Assembly: GCF_029910215.1 (NCBI RefSeq)
Contig: NZ_CP110395.1
Coordinates: 434,001-498,000, forward strand
Direction of reading: 5' to 3'
DNA: 64,000 nt
From: Paraburkholderia sp. D15
GTDB lineage: Bacteria > Pseudomonadota > Gammaproteobacteria > Burkholderiales > Burkholderiaceae
Both the position numbers and the translations under genes were made by a program. Every line of letters starts with the position of its first letter. Position 1 is the stretch's first letter. Shown here in pieces: positions 1 to 8,490 of this stretch. A model generated the notes under the pieces. That model was not told the DNA's origin, ran no database searches, and was given only the letters and a program-made list of their open reading frames with translations.

Positions 1-16
1 GTTTTATCCGCCGGCT

Positions 17-226
17 TTAACGCCCGTACGGAATCCCGGTCGACTGAATCCAGCCCATCCAGTGTGCGAACAGGATGAACAGGAACAGCGAGATCGACAG
101 GCCCACCCGGGTGGCGAGCGACCAGACCATCCGCTTGGTTTTGCCCTTGTCATGCATCATGAAATACAGCGCCGACACCATGCTGGCGATGATCAGGACG
201 AAGGCGATGGGAACGAGAATGTGCAT
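17..226 (-). CDS. Twin transmembrane protein (DUF2909-like)
   Basis: A 69-residue protein starting MHILVPIAFVLI with two hydrophobic segments (about residues 3-22 and 41-61) separated by a short charged loop, HDKGKTKR. This is the profile of the small twin-TM proteins found beside cytochrome c oxidase genes in beta-proteobacteria. No catalytic motif is visible and the function is unknown. It is divergent from the SURF1 gene. I chose the ATG at 226 because it directly precedes the first hydrophobic stretch; an upstream extension would be arginine-rich and out of character for the family. Confidence 0.75.
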   Translation of the reverse strand: MHILVPIAFVLIIASMVSALYFMMHDKGKTKRMVWSLATRVGLSISLFLFILFAHWMGWIQSTGIPYGR

Positions 227-352
227 GGAACCAGCTAAAACCCGTAAGCGCAGAGGCAAGACGTTTATTATCTCACCGCACGCGGGCGTTTGCCGCAGCT
301 TCCGGGCGATGTCCGAAGCCGCGTCGTACGGACCCAAGGCGGAGCGTACGCG

Positions 353-1069
353 ATGAAATTCCGCCTGATTCCCGCGTTGCTGATTCTGCTCGTGATGGCG
401 GTCACGCTGCGGCTCGGCTTCTGGCAGCGCGATCGCGCGCATCAGAAGGAGGCGCTCGAGGCGCGTATCACGCAGTTCGAGAATGCGCCGGCGCTCACGC
501 TGGGCAGCGCGCCGGTCGAACTGAAGGACGTCGAATTTCATCGGGTGAAAGCGCGCGGCCGGTTCGTCGCGGACAAGGTCGTGTACCTCGATAATCGTCC
601 GTATAACGATCAGCCGGGTTTTTACGTCGTGATGCCTTTTAAACTGGCCGACGGCGGCGTCGTGCTGGTCAATCGCGGCTGGTTGCCGCGCAACATGAGC
701 AACCGCGAGACCATTGCGCCTTACAGTACGCCGCAGGGCGATGTGGAAATCGAAGGTATCGCGCGAGCCGATGCGTCGCGCGCTTTCGAATTGGGGCAGG
801 GTGGGTCGGCCGCGCATCAACTGATCCGGCAGAATCTCGACATCGCCGCGTATGCCGCCGAAACCGGCTTGCCGCTGCGGCCGTTCGTGATCCAGCAGTC
901 GAGCGACGATGGCGACAAACTGGTGCGCGACTGGCCCGCGCCGGACAACGGCGTCGAACGCAATTACGGCTATATGTTCCAGTGGTGGGGCATGGCGGCC
1001 GCGGCGCTCGCGTTCGGCCTGTATGCCGCGCGCCGGGCGGCGAAGAAGGCGCCCGCGCCCAGCGCTTGA
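353..1069 (+). CDS. SURF1 family cytochrome c oxidase assembly protein
   Basis: A 238-residue membrane protein of the SURF1/Shy1 family, which helps insert heme a into subunit I of cytochrome c oxidase. An N-terminal membrane helix (about residues 5-20, LIPALLILLVMAVTLRLGFW) is followed by a periplasmic domain with the family motifs GFWQRDRA, PGFYVVMPF and VNRGWLP, and a C-terminal helix (about 208-228, YMFQWWGMAAAALAFGLYAA). The conserved NYGYMFQWW motif before the last helix is intact. The ATG at 353 places the signal-anchor helix immediately after the start. It is the first plus-strand gene of a heme-oxidase assembly cluster running to 4555. Confidence 0.93.
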   Translation: MKFRLIPALLILLVMAVTLRLGFWQRDRAHQKEALEARITQFENAPALTLGSAPVELKDVEFHRVKARGRFVADKVVYLDNRPYNDQPGFYVVMPFKLADGGVVLVNRGWLPRNMSNRETIAPYSTPQGDVEIEGIARADASRAFELGQGGSAAHQLIRQNLDIAAYAAETGLPLRPFVIQQSSDDGDKLVRDWPAPDNGVERNYGYMFQWWGMAAAALAFGLYAARRAAKKAPAPSA

Positions 1070-1225
1070 GGTAGCTTGATATCAGGCAGCAACGCGCCGC
1101 ACAGTGCATCGCCGCAGAACGCGGCGACACCTGGCGAAACGCAGCGCAGCACAGCACACGTGGCTTGCCCGACCTGTCCGAGGTCCGCAACGCAAACCGC
1201 GCAATCATTGAAGTGAGGTCCCGTA

Positions 1226-1888
1226 GTGTCGACGCAATCACCCCGTACGCCGCCAGCCGGCCAGAACGCCACGCCGCGAGCGATGCCCGGCCAACCCAAC
1301 GGCAAGGGCTCGTGGGAGCGCGGCCGCTGGGTCCTGCTGCTGCTCGCGCTCATCTGCGCGGCGCCGATCGCCGTGTCGTACTTCACGTACTACGTGATCA
1401 AGCCGGCCGGCGGCAAGACCAACTACGGCACGCTGGTCGAGCCGCAGCGGCCGATTCCGGAATCGCTGGTGGTGACCGGCGAGGACGGCAAACCGCTCAA
1501 GCTCGCATCGCTGCGCGGCCACTGGCTGATGATCTCGGTCGACAGCAGCACCTGCGACAAAGCGTGCGTCACCAAGCTCTACTTCATGCGACAAATCCGC
1601 ACAGCCCAGGGCCCGGAACGCGAGCGCGTCATGCAGGTGTGGCTGCGCACCGATGCAGGCAACGTCGCCGACGTGATACAAAAGGCGTATCCCGACACCG
1701 ACATGCTGATCGCCGATCCGGCTCAGGTGGCCGCATGGCTGCCGACCGACACCGGCACGCAGTTGACCGACCACATCTTCCTGGTCGACCCGAACGGCAA
1801 TCTGATGATGCGTTTCCCGAAAGATCCGAACCCGAGCAAGATCAAGGGCGACGTGACCAAGCTGCTCAAGTGGTCGACCATCGGTTGA
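1226..1888 (+). CDS. SCO-like membrane-anchored thioredoxin-fold protein
   Basis: A 220-residue protein with one N-terminal membrane helix (about residues 34-54) and a periplasmic thioredoxin-like domain. The sequence STCDKACVTK carries a CxxxC pair like the copper site of SCO1/SenC proteins, and TDHIFLVDPNGN resembles the region of the SCO copper histidine. It is clearly more diverged than the second SCO protein at 3938. The start is GTG. The gene lies between SURF1 and heme A synthase, so a role in copper delivery or in disulfide handling during oxidase assembly is likely. The exact function is inferred from context. Confidence 0.8.
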   Translation: MSTQSPRTPPAGQNATPRAMPGQPNGKGSWERGRWVLLLLALICAAPIAVSYFTYYVIKPAGGKTNYGTLVEPQRPIPESLVVTGEDGKPLKLASLRGHWLMISVDSSTCDKACVTKLYFMRQIRTAQGPERERVMQVWLRTDAGNVADVIQKAYPDTDMLIADPAQVAAWLPTDTGTQLTDHIFLVDPNGNLMMRFPKDPNPSKIKGDVTKLLKWSTIG

Positions 1889-1910
1889 TGCCGCAACAAA
1901 GGTAAGCAAG

Positions 1911-3020
1911 ATGTTCGTATTGCAATTGGCCCTGATCGGCTTGTGTATCGCGTTGTTGCCGCTGTCCTACGTATGGGTCAAGGCGGACGACAACAAATTC
2001 CGCAAGCTGGTCTGGCTCACCACTTTCCTGACGCTCGATCTGGTGATGTTCGGCGGCTTCACGCGCCTCACCGATTCCGGACTCGGCTGTCCCGACTGGC
2101 CGGGGTGTTACGGCACGTCGTCGCCGTTCATCGCGCATGCGGCGATCAGCGCCGCGCATCAACTGATGCCCACCGGCCCGGTCAGCATGACGAAGGCGTG
2201 GATCGAGATGATCCACCGCTACTTCGCGATGGCGATCGGCGTGCTGATCATCGCGCAGACGATCATCGCGTGGACGGCGCGTATCAAGCGGCGTCCGCTG
2301 CACGTGTCGCCGTGGTGGCCGACGTCGCTGCTGCTGCTGATCCTCGTGCAGGGCGCGTTCGGCGCGTGGACCGTGACGATGAAGCTGCAACCGGTCATCG
2401 TGACGACGCACCTGCTGCTCGGTCTCGCGCTGCTCGGCACGCTGGGCTGGCTGGCCGCGCGGCAAACGCCGCTGCCGGCCTACGAGCCCGAGGCGGCGCG
2501 CTGGCGCGCGGCCGCGCTTGCCGGACTCGTGCTGCTGATCGCACAGATCGCGCTGGGTGGCTGGGTCAGCACGAACTACGCCGTGCTCGCCTGCACCGAC
2601 TTCCCGACCTGCAACGGCCAATGGATTCCGCCGATGGACTTCGCGCACGGCTTCCACCTGTGGCGCGCGCTCGGCATGACCGGCGACGGCGACATGATCA
2701 CGCAGGACGCGCTGGTGGCGATACACTGGACGCATCGTACGTTCGCGATCGTGGTGGTCGCGTATCTCGCGTGGTTCGCGTTGAAACTGCGCCGTTTCGA
2801 GTCGCTGCGACGGCCCGCGAACGGCGTGCTGCTGGTGGTGCTGCTCCAGTTCATCACCGGGTTGTCGAACATCGTTCTGCAATGGCCGTTGCCCATTGCG
2901 GTCGCGCATAACGGCGGGGCCGCGATCATGCTGCTGCTGCTCGTTATGTTAAACTTTCGGATCGCTTATAGCCGTCCCGGCCGCGCCGTGCTCCCCGCGC
3001 GCGATGCCGCGCCAGCGTGA
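1911..3020 (+). CDS. ctaA: Heme A synthase (COX15/CtaA family)
   Basis: A 369-residue polytopic inner-membrane protein that oxidises the C8 methyl of heme O to the formyl group of heme A, the cofactor of aa3-type oxidases. About eight hydrophobic segments are visible. Family motifs include GGFTRLTDSGLGCPDWPGC (about residues 48-66), IHRYFAMAIG with a heme-ligand histidine, and in the second half ACTDFPTCNGQW and IHWTHRTFA. The paired cysteine-containing loops (CPDWPGC and CTDFPTC) are typical of the family. It follows the SCO-like gene by 22 bp and precedes ctaB by 6 bp, so the genes are surely co-transcribed. Confidence 0.95.
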   Translation: MFVLQLALIGLCIALLPLSYVWVKADDNKFRKLVWLTTFLTLDLVMFGGFTRLTDSGLGCPDWPGCYGTSSPFIAHAAISAAHQLMPTGPVSMTKAWIEMIHRYFAMAIGVLIIAQTIIAWTARIKRRPLHVSPWWPTSLLLLILVQGAFGAWTVTMKLQPVIVTTHLLLGLALLGTLGWLAARQTPLPAYEPEAARWRAAALAGLVLLIAQIALGGWVSTNYAVLACTDFPTCNGQWIPPMDFAHGFHLWRALGMTGDGDMITQDALVAIHWTHRTFAIVVVAYLAWFALKLRRFESLRRPANGVLLVVLLQFITGLSNIVLQWPLPIAVAHNGGAAIMLLLLVMLNFRIAYSRPGRAVLPARDAAPA

Positions 3021-3026
3021 CCCCAC

Positions 3027-3932
3027 ATGGACAGCACAACACTCTCCCAACATCCCGGTAGCCGGGTCTCCCAGTACATCGCCCTGACCAAGCCGCGCGT
3101 CACGCAACTCGCCGTGTTCTGCGCTGTCATCGGCATGTTCCTGTCCACGCCCGGCATGGTGCCGTGGACCGTGCTGATCGGCGGTACCGTCGGCATCTGG
3201 CTGCTGGCCGGCGCCGCATTCGCCATCAATTGCCTCGTCGAACAGAAGATCGACGCGAAGATGCGCCGCACGTCGTGGCGTCCATCGGCGCGCGGCGAAA
3301 TCACGCCCGTGCAGATCCTGTCGTTTTCGGCCGTGCTCGGCGGCCTCGGCATGTGGACGCTTTACACGTTCGCGAATCCGCTGACCATGTGGCTGACCAT
3401 CGCCACGTTCGTCGGCTATGCCGTCATCTATACGCTGTTGCTGAAGCCGGCCACACCGCAGAACATCGTGATCGGCGGCGCGTCGGGCGCGATGCCGCCG
3501 GCCCTCGGCTGGGCCGCGGTCACCGGTCACGTACCGGGCGACGCGTGGATTCTGGTGCTGATCATCTTCGTGTGGACGCCGCCGCATTTCTGGGCGCTCG
3601 CGCTGTATCGCCGCAAAGACTACGAAAACGCCGGCCTGCCGATGTTGCCGAACACGCATGGCGAGCAATACACGCGTCTGCATATTCTGCTGTACTCGGT
3701 GATCCTGTTCGCGGTCACCATGATGCCGTTCATCTCGGGCATGAGCGGCGCGGTGTACCTCGTCGCGGCCGTGCTGCTCGGCGCGGTGTTTCTCGCGTAT
3801 GCGTGGAAGATCTACCGGGAGTACTCGGACGATCTCGCGCGCAAGATGTTCCGTTATTCGATCGTCTATCTGTCGCTGCTGTTCGCCGCGTTGTTGATCG
3901 ACCACTACGTGCGCGTCCTGATCGGCGCGTAA
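3027..3932 (+). CDS. cyoE: Protoheme IX farnesyltransferase (heme O synthase)
   Basis: A 301-residue integral membrane prenyltransferase (CyoE/CtaB/COX10) that adds a farnesyl group to heme b to make heme O, the substrate for the adjacent heme A synthase. N-terminal [12 protein letters not shown] and the polar loop with [13 protein letters not shown] match the first catalytic region; [20 protein letters not shown] is the second conserved block. Around eight to nine membrane helices are visible. The first Asp-rich motif appears as NCLVEQKID, slightly divergent from the more common NDxxDxxID form. It lies 5 bp upstream of the SCO lipoprotein gene. Confidence 0.95.
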   Translation: MDSTTLSQHPGSRVSQYIALTKPRVTQLAVFCAVIGMFLSTPGMVPWTVLIGGTVGIWLLAGAAFAINCLVEQKIDAKMRRTSWRPSARGEITPVQILSFSAVLGGLGMWTLYTFANPLTMWLTIATFVGYAVIYTLLLKPATPQNIVIGGASGAMPPALGWAAVTGHVPGDAWILVLIIFVWTPPHFWALALYRRKDYENAGLPMLPNTHGEQYTRLHILLYSVILFAVTMMPFISGMSGAVYLVAAVLLGAVFLAYAWKIYREYSDDLARKMFRYSIVYLSLLFAALLIDHYVRVLIGA

Positions 3933-3937
3933 TACCC

Positions 3938-4555
3938 ATGTTCAAAAACCGCTTCGCGCGTACGGCGCGCGCCGCCGTGCTGGCCTGCGCGCTCGGCGCC
4001 GCGCTGATCGCGGCCGGCTGCGGCAAGCAGCCGCCGGCCTTCCAGAATCTCGACATCACCGGCAACACGCAGTTTGCCAGCAACTTCTCCTTGCCCGACA
4101 CGTCCGGAAAGATCCGCACGATGGCGGACTACAAGGGCAAGGTCGTCGTGCTGTTCTTCGGCTACACGCATTGCCCGGACGTTTGCCCGACCACCATGGC
4201 CGAGCTTTCGCAAGCGTTGCAGCAACTCGGTCCGGACGACGCGAAGCGCGTTCAGGTGCTGTTCGTCACGGTCGATCCGGAACGCGACACGCCCGCGTTG
4301 CTCGCGCAATACGTGCCGGCGTTCAATCCCACGTTCGTCGGTTTGCGGCCGGCGGACCAGGCGCAACTCACCAAGGTCACGAAGGACTTCCGCGTGTACT
4401 ACGCGAAGGTGCCGGGCAAGACGCCGGACAGCTACACGATGGATCACACGGCCGCGAGCTATGTGTTCGATACCGACGGCAAATTGCGTCTGTTCGCGCG
4501 CGATGGCCAGGGCGCTACGCCTTGGGTCCACGATATCAAGCTGCTGCTCGATTGA
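3938..4555 (+). CDS. SCO1/SenC family copper chaperone, lipoprotein
   Basis: A 205-residue protein with an N-terminal signal ending in a lipobox-like AAGC (Cys28), so probably a membrane-anchored lipoprotein. The thioredoxin-fold domain has the SCO copper motif GYTHCPDVCP (CxxxC) and the third ligand histidine in MDHTAASYVF. SCO proteins deliver copper to the CuA site of cytochrome oxidase subunit II. FVTVDPERDTP is another family hallmark. It is the last gene of the cluster and is followed 65 bp later by a strong hairpin terminator. Confidence 0.93.
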   Translation: MFKNRFARTARAAVLACALGAALIAAGCGKQPPAFQNLDITGNTQFASNFSLPDTSGKIRTMADYKGKVVVLFFGYTHCPDVCPTTMAELSQALQQLGPDDAKRVQVLFVTVDPERDTPALLAQYVPAFNPTFVGLRPADQAQLTKVTKDFRVYYAKVPGKTPDSYTMDHTAASYVFDTDGKLRLFARDGQGATPWVHDIKLLLD

Positions 4556-4619
4556 TGGTGTGAGCCAGATGCGGTGACCCGGCGCGGAGAAGCGGCGGCA
4601 ACCAGGAAGCAGTAGTCGT

Positions 4620-4656
4620 GAAGAAGGGCATGTGCGTCAGGCACATGCCCTTCTTC
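4620..4656 (+). terminator. Rho-independent-type terminator after the oxidase assembly operon
   Basis: A 16-bp perfect inverted repeat (GAAGAAGGGCATGTGC, reverse complement after GTCAG) with a 5-nt loop, followed by only a short ATTT. It sits 65 bp beyond the SCO gene and ends the plus-strand cluster. Confidence 0.75.
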
Positions 4657-4668
4657 ATTTGCGCGTTC

Positions 4669-4696
4669 GCATGCTCGCGTGCGCATGCTCGCGTGC
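4669..4696. repeat. Two 14-bp direct repeats
   Basis: The unit GCATGCTCGCGTGC occurs twice in perfect tandem just after the terminator. A second short repeat (GCTGAGG-like 7-bp units on the minus strand, about 4751-4776) overlaps the stop codon of the YciI gene. Confidence 0.8.
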
Positions 4697-4768
4697 GCAA
4701 CCACGTTCAGCGATATGCGATCGCCGTCGCCCGTCGCGCTCGGAGCTTCAACCCTCAGCCCTCAGCCT

Positions 4769-5065
4769 TCAGCCTTCGATCGGCATCGGCAGATTCAACC
4801 CCGGCGCGAGCCGCGTCGCCTTGAACTCGGTCACGTCATAGCGTGCGACCTGCTGCACGGCGAACGGGTCGGCGGCAAGGATCGCATCGAGCTTTTCCCG
4901 CTCGATGCCTACCGCCAGGATGACGCCGCCGTCGCGCGGCACTTTCGGGCCGGCCGCGACGAACACGCCGGCTGCGAACTGTTCGTCCAGAAACGCGCGA
5001 TGCGCGTCGAGCGCATCGTCGACTCGTTCGAGCGATGCGATGTAGCTCAGGTTGATCACGTACAT
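4769..5065 (-). CDS. YciI family protein
   Basis: A 98-residue protein of the YciI/dimeric alpha-beta barrel (ferredoxin-like) family. It opens MYVINLSYIASLERVDDAL and has the family signature HRAFLDEQFAAGVFVAAGP followed by GGVILAVGIER and a late ADPFAVQQVARYDV segment. Family members have a conserved His and Asp in a small cleft, but their reaction is mostly unknown. The ATG at 5065 was preferred because family members begin right at the first beta strand. The gene is monocistronic and divergent from the chemoreceptor. Short tandem repeats lie on its stop codon. Confidence 0.85.
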   Translation of the reverse strand: MYVINLSYIASLERVDDALDAHRAFLDEQFAAGVFVAAGPKVPRDGGVILAVGIEREKLDAILAADPFAVQQVARYDVTEFKATRLAPGLNLPMPIEG

Positions 5066-5206
5066 AACTCGTCCCACCAGAAATAAAAATCGCCGCCGAC
5101 CCACGCGGCCTCGAGCGCGGATTATCGGTCACCGCGCGCTTTATTGCGCGCGATCAAGCTGTTCGCGAATCCCGCCGCGAAACAATCGTTTTCCTTACAG
5201 CGCCTC

Positions 5207-5234
5207 TCAAGTTGATTGCCCGCCATGCCGATAT
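5207..5234 (+). promoter_or_regulatory. Putative FliA (sigma-28) promoter of the chemoreceptor
   Basis: TCAAGTTG (5207-5214), 12-bp spacer, GCCGATAT (5227-5234). The known FliA consensus is TAAAGTTT-N11-GCCGATAA, so the -10 box matches 7 of 8 and the -35 box 6 of 8, with one extra base of spacing. It points at the chemoreceptor gene and would give a leader of about 160 nt containing the 10-bp repeats. Confidence 0.55.
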
Positions 5235-5310
5235 CTATGAGGCAATCGTTTGCGAGCAATCGTACCGGCGTGCCGCCGAAGCGGCGGCAACTTGTCGCGC
5301 GCTCGCATTC

Positions 5311-5370
5311 GCAAGCGGAAGCAAGCGGAAGCAAGCGGAAGCAAGCGGAAGCAAGCGGAAGCAAGCGGAA
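5311..5370. repeat. Six perfect 10-bp tandem repeats in the chemoreceptor leader
   Basis: The unit GCAAGCGGAA is repeated six times without error, ending 28 bp before the start codon of the chemoreceptor gene at 5399. A 10-bp unit is close to one helical turn and is not a multiple of three. The rest of the 333-bp gap between 5066 and 5398 holds the FliA-like promoter and scattered GCAATCGTTT-like words at about 5183-5250. Confidence 0.95.
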
Positions 5371-5398
5371 AACGGATCACACGAGAGAGACCATAACA

Positions 5399-7315
5399 AT
5401 GAGCAGGATGAGTTTGAATCGAAAATTATGGCTGTCGCTCGCACTTGTCTGGCTGGGGTTGCTCGGCATCGGGCTGTGGAGCGCGGTCGAAACGCGCGGC
5501 ACGATGCTGGCCGAACGCAAGGCGGGCATGGTGAATCTGGTCGATGCGGCGCAGGGTGTCGTGAACGGCTATTACACGCTGTCGCAGAACGGCAAAATGA
5601 GCGAGGCCGACGCGCAACGCGAAGCGCTCGCCCGGCTCGCGACGATGCGCTACGGCGAATCCGGCTATCTGTTCGTGATGGATTCGAAGCCGGTCGTGCT
5701 GATGCATCCGACCTTGCCGCAGATGACCGGCAAACCGGTCGGCGATTTCAAGGACCCGGACGGCAAGCTGCTGTACGTCGCGATCGTCGACGCCGCGAAG
5801 TCGAGCGGCCGCGGCTTCGCCGAGTATCGCGGACGTCTGCCGCACAGCGAAACCGCGGTGCCGAAGATCAGCTACGTGGTGCGTTTCGCGCCGTGGGACT
5901 GGAACATCACGAGCGGCGTGTTCATCAAGGACATCGACACCGTCTACTACGAAAACCTCGGCCTCAATCTCGCCGTGGTGCTTGTGATCGGCGCGGTCAT
6001 CACGCTCGCGATGCTGTTGATCATCCGCAACGTGCGCGCGAGCCTCGGCGGCGAGCCGGACCAGGCGGCGCGGCTCGCGGCGAGCATCGCGCAGGGCGAT
6101 CTGACCCAGCTCGTCGAGGTACGCGCCGGCGACACGGCCAGCATGATGGCCGCGATGCATGGCATGCAGGATCGCTTGCAACGCACCATCGGCGAGATCC
6201 GGCGTTCGGCGGAATCGATCGCTTCGGCGACGCAGCAGATTGCCGCGGGCAATAGCGATCTGTCACAGCGCACCGAGCAACAGGCCGCGTCGTTGCAGGA
6301 AACGGCCGCGAGCATGGAAGAGCTGACCGCGACGGTCAAGCAGAATGCCGACAATGCGCGTCAGGCGAGCGGGCTCGCGCACAACGCATCCGAAATCGCG
6401 ACGCGCGGCAACGACGTGGTGAACCGCGTGATCGGCACCATGGGCGAGATCAACGACAGCTCGCGGCAGATCGCGGACATCATCGGCGTGATCGAGGGGA
6501 TTGCGTTTCAGACCAATATTCTCGCGTTGAATGCGGCGGTGGAAGCCGCGCGCGCGGGTGAGCAGGGGCGCGGCTTCGCGGTTGTCGCGGGGGAAGTGCG
6601 GAGCCTTGCGCAGCGCTCGGGCACGGCGGCCAAGGAGATCAAACAGTTGATCGGCGCATCGGTGGAGCGCGTGCATAACGGCTCCACGCTGGTTCAGCAG
6701 GCCGGCACGACGATGGGCGAAATCCTGCAAGCGGTGCGGCGCGTGACGGACATCATGGGCGAGATCGCGGCGGCGTCGGAAGAGCAGAGCACGGGCATCG
6801 CGCAGGTCGGCCGCGCGGTCACGCAGATGGATGAGGTCACGCAGCAGAATGCGGCGCTGGTCGAGCAGGCGGCTGCCGCGGCGGCGTCGCTGCAGGATCA
6901 GGCGGGACGGTTGCGTGAGACGGTCAGCGCGTTCCGGGTGAATGGCGGGACGGCGGTTTCGCCGGCGTCGTCGATGTCGGTGACGGCGCGTGCGGCTGGC
7001 GTGGTCGCGCGTGAGACGAACGTGGCAGCACCGCAACGCGCATCGACGCGCGTGTCAAAGCGCGACGCGGACGCGGTGGCTCCGGCGCGCGGTCAGGCGC
7101 AAGTGTCGGTGCCCACGAAAGTGGAGCCGAAGTTGGCGGCGGCGGCTTCAGGCGCCTCGGCACCTGCAAGTAGCGGTGCGGCTTCGACTGCAACGGCTTC
7201 GGGCGCACGACCGGCGGCTGTGAGCGTGAGAACGGCGCCGACTGCAACGCCGTCGCGCGCTGTCGTCGAACCGGCCAGGTCCTCCGCTGCCGAAGACGAC
7301 TGGACGACTTTCTAA
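5399..7315 (+). CDS. Methyl-accepting chemotaxis protein, Cache type
   Basis: A 638-residue chemoreceptor. Membrane helix 1 is at about residues 11-31, a periplasmic single-Cache domain at about 35-185 ([30 protein letters not shown]), helix 2 at about 190-211, then HAMP and a cytoplasmic signalling coiled coil whose hairpin tip is intact ([20 protein letters not shown]). A long Ala/Pro-rich flexible tail ends in DWTTF, matching the xWxxF pentapeptide that tethers the CheR methyltransferase in E. coli receptors (NWETF). The ATG at 5399 follows ACGAGAGAGA as a weak ribosome site. The reading frame stays open upstream through the 10-bp repeats, but that part does not look like protein. A terminator follows at 7448. 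Confidence 0.93.
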   Translation: MSRMSLNRKLWLSLALVWLGLLGIGLWSAVETRGTMLAERKAGMVNLVDAAQGVVNGYYTLSQNGKMSEADAQREALARLATMRYGESGYLFVMDSKPVVLMHPTLPQMTGKPVGDFKDPDGKLLYVAIVDAAKSSGRGFAEYRGRLPHSETAVPKISYVVRFAPWDWNITSGVFIKDIDTVYYENLGLNLAVVLVIGAVITLAMLLIIRNVRASLGGEPDQAARLAASIAQGDLTQLVEVRAGDTASMMAAMHGMQDRLQRTIGEIRRSAESIASATQQIAAGNSDLSQRTEQQAASLQETAASMEELTATVKQNADNARQASGLAHNASEIATRGNDVVNRVIGTMGEINDSSRQIADIIGVIEGIAFQTNILALNAAVEAARAGEQGRGFAVVAGEVRSLAQRSGTAAKEIKQLIGASVERVHNGSTLVQQAGTTMGEILQAVRRVTDIMGEIAAASEEQSTGIAQVGRAVTQMDEVTQQNAALVEQAAAAAASLQDQAGRLRETVSAFRVNGGTAVSPASSMSVTARAAGVVARETNVAAPQRASTRVSKRDADAVAPARGQAQVSVPTKVEPKLAAAASGASAPASSGAASTATASGARPAAVSVRTAPTATPSRAVVEPARSSAAEDDWTTF

Positions 7316-7447
7316 CGACGTCGAATCGTGGATGTGAGGGGTGGCCCGCGTCTAAGGCAACGGCCGGCTCTCGCCCCCACCGCATACCCATATGCGATCC
7401 TGATATTTCCCATCCCGCCGGTCGTATGAGACCATTTGCGGTCCAGT

Positions 7448-7487
7448 CGGCGCCGCGCCGCCACGAGCAGCGCGGCGCCGATTTTTT
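7448..7487 (+). terminator. Terminator downstream of the chemoreceptor gene
   Basis: Ten-bp perfect GC stem (CGGCGCCGCG with its complement at 7471-7480), 13-nt loop, followed by T6 at 7482-7487. Classic intrinsic terminator, lying between the chemoreceptor and metQ. Confidence 0.85.
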
Positions 7488-7548
7488 ATCCGGCCGGACA
7501 CCGGTCAAAGCGTCGATCAGCCCATCGACCAGAAACAGCGAGAATCAA

Positions 7549-8361
7549 ATGCAGCGCAGAAACATCCTCAAAGCCCTCTCCGCAGTCGTCGCCGGTGCGG
7601 CGATCCTCTCCAGCGCCGGCGCGCATGCCGACGACAAAGTCATCAAGGTCGGCACCATCGGCGGCCCGGACGCGCAGATCTGGGAAGTCGTCACCAAGGT
7701 GGCGAAGCGCGAAGGCCTGAACGTGAAGGTCGTCGAATTCAACGACTACGTGCAGCCGAACGCCGCGCTCGACGCCGGCGACCTCGACGCCAACAGCTTC
7801 CAGCATCAGCCCTACCTCGACAGCCAGGTGAAGCAGCGCGGCTACAAGATCGTCAACGCGGGTCTCACCTACATTTCGCCGCTCGGCATCTACTCGAAGA
7901 AGCTGAAGTCGCTGAAGGATCTGCCGCAAGGCGCGAAGGTCGCGGTGCCGAACGATCCGTCGAATGAAAATCGCGCGATGCTGTTGCTGCAATCGCAAGG
8001 CGTGATCAAGCTGAAGGCCGGCGCGGGCACCAACGGCAACAACGCCACGCCGCTCGACGTCGCGGACAATCCGAAGAAGGTCAAGCTGGTCGAACTCGAC
8101 GCCGCGCAACTGCCGCGCTCGCTGTCGGACGTCGACGCCGCCGCGATCAACACGAACTTCGCGCTGGCCGCCAATCTGCAACCGACCAGGGACGCGATCG
8201 CCCTCGAAGACATCCACAGCCCGTACGCGAACCTGATCGCCGTGCGCGCGCAGGACAAGGACAAGCCGTGGGTCAAGAAGCTGGTTGCCGCGTATCAGTC
8301 GGAAGACGTGCGCCAGTTCATCAAGACGCAGTTCAAGGGTTCGATGGTGCCGTCGTTCTAA
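7549..8361 (+). CDS. metQ: MetQ/NlpA family methionine-type ABC transporter binding protein
   Basis: A 270-residue periplasmic binding protein of the NlpA/MetQ family, which captures methionine (often D- and L-) for the MetNI transporter. The N-terminus MQRRNILKALSAVVAGAA looks like a signal peptide with a twin-arginine flavour and ends AGAHA; there is no lipobox cysteine, so unlike E. coli MetQ it is probably soluble in the periplasm. Family motifs KVGTIGGPDAQIWE, LDANSFQHQPYL, NDPSNENRAMLLLQ and INTNFALAANL are present. No metN or metI is adjacent, so it must use a transporter encoded elsewhere. The ATG at 7549 is preferred because the signal peptide begins there. Confidence 0.9.
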   Translation: MQRRNILKALSAVVAGAAILSSAGAHADDKVIKVGTIGGPDAQIWEVVTKVAKREGLNVKVVEFNDYVQPNAALDAGDLDANSFQHQPYLDSQVKQRGYKIVNAGLTYISPLGIYSKKLKSLKDLPQGAKVAVPNDPSNENRAMLLLQSQGVIKLKAGAGTNGNNATPLDVADNPKKVKLVELDAAQLPRSLSDVDAAAINTNFALAANLQPTRDAIALEDIHSPYANLIAVRAQDKDKPWVKKLVAAYQSEDVRQFIKTQFKGSMVPSF

Positions 8362-8378
8362 ACGGCTGATTTGAAGTC

Positions 8379-8401
8379 GCGATGCCGGGGCCCGGTATCG
8401 C
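8379..8401 (+). terminator. Hairpin after metQ, possible terminator
   Basis: GCGATGCCGGG pairs with CCCGGTATCGC (one G-T wobble) in an almost loopless stem 17 bp after the metQ stop. There is no T-run, so termination is uncertain. Confidence 0.35.
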
Positions 8402-8490
8402 GGCGCCCGCTTCCTTGATTGATCGTTCAGGCGGGACAAGCAGGCCGGATCACCGCCTGCATAACGTTCACACTCGCTCGCGCTTCGGCG

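Noticed and set aside
5311..5370. Possible CRISPR-like repeat
   Set aside because: Units are 10 bp, directly adjacent and without spacers.
5216..5398. Upstream extension of the chemoreceptor reading frame through the 10-bp repeats
   Set aside because: The frame is open, but the residues are repetitive Lys/Ser/Gln-rich and precede a normal membrane-anchor start; a FliA-like promoter overlaps the start of that extension, so it is leader, not protein.
8379..8401. Strong palindrome as an operator
   Set aside because: It lies directly after the metQ stop with no promoter nearby; a weak terminator is the simpler explanation, kept at low confidence.
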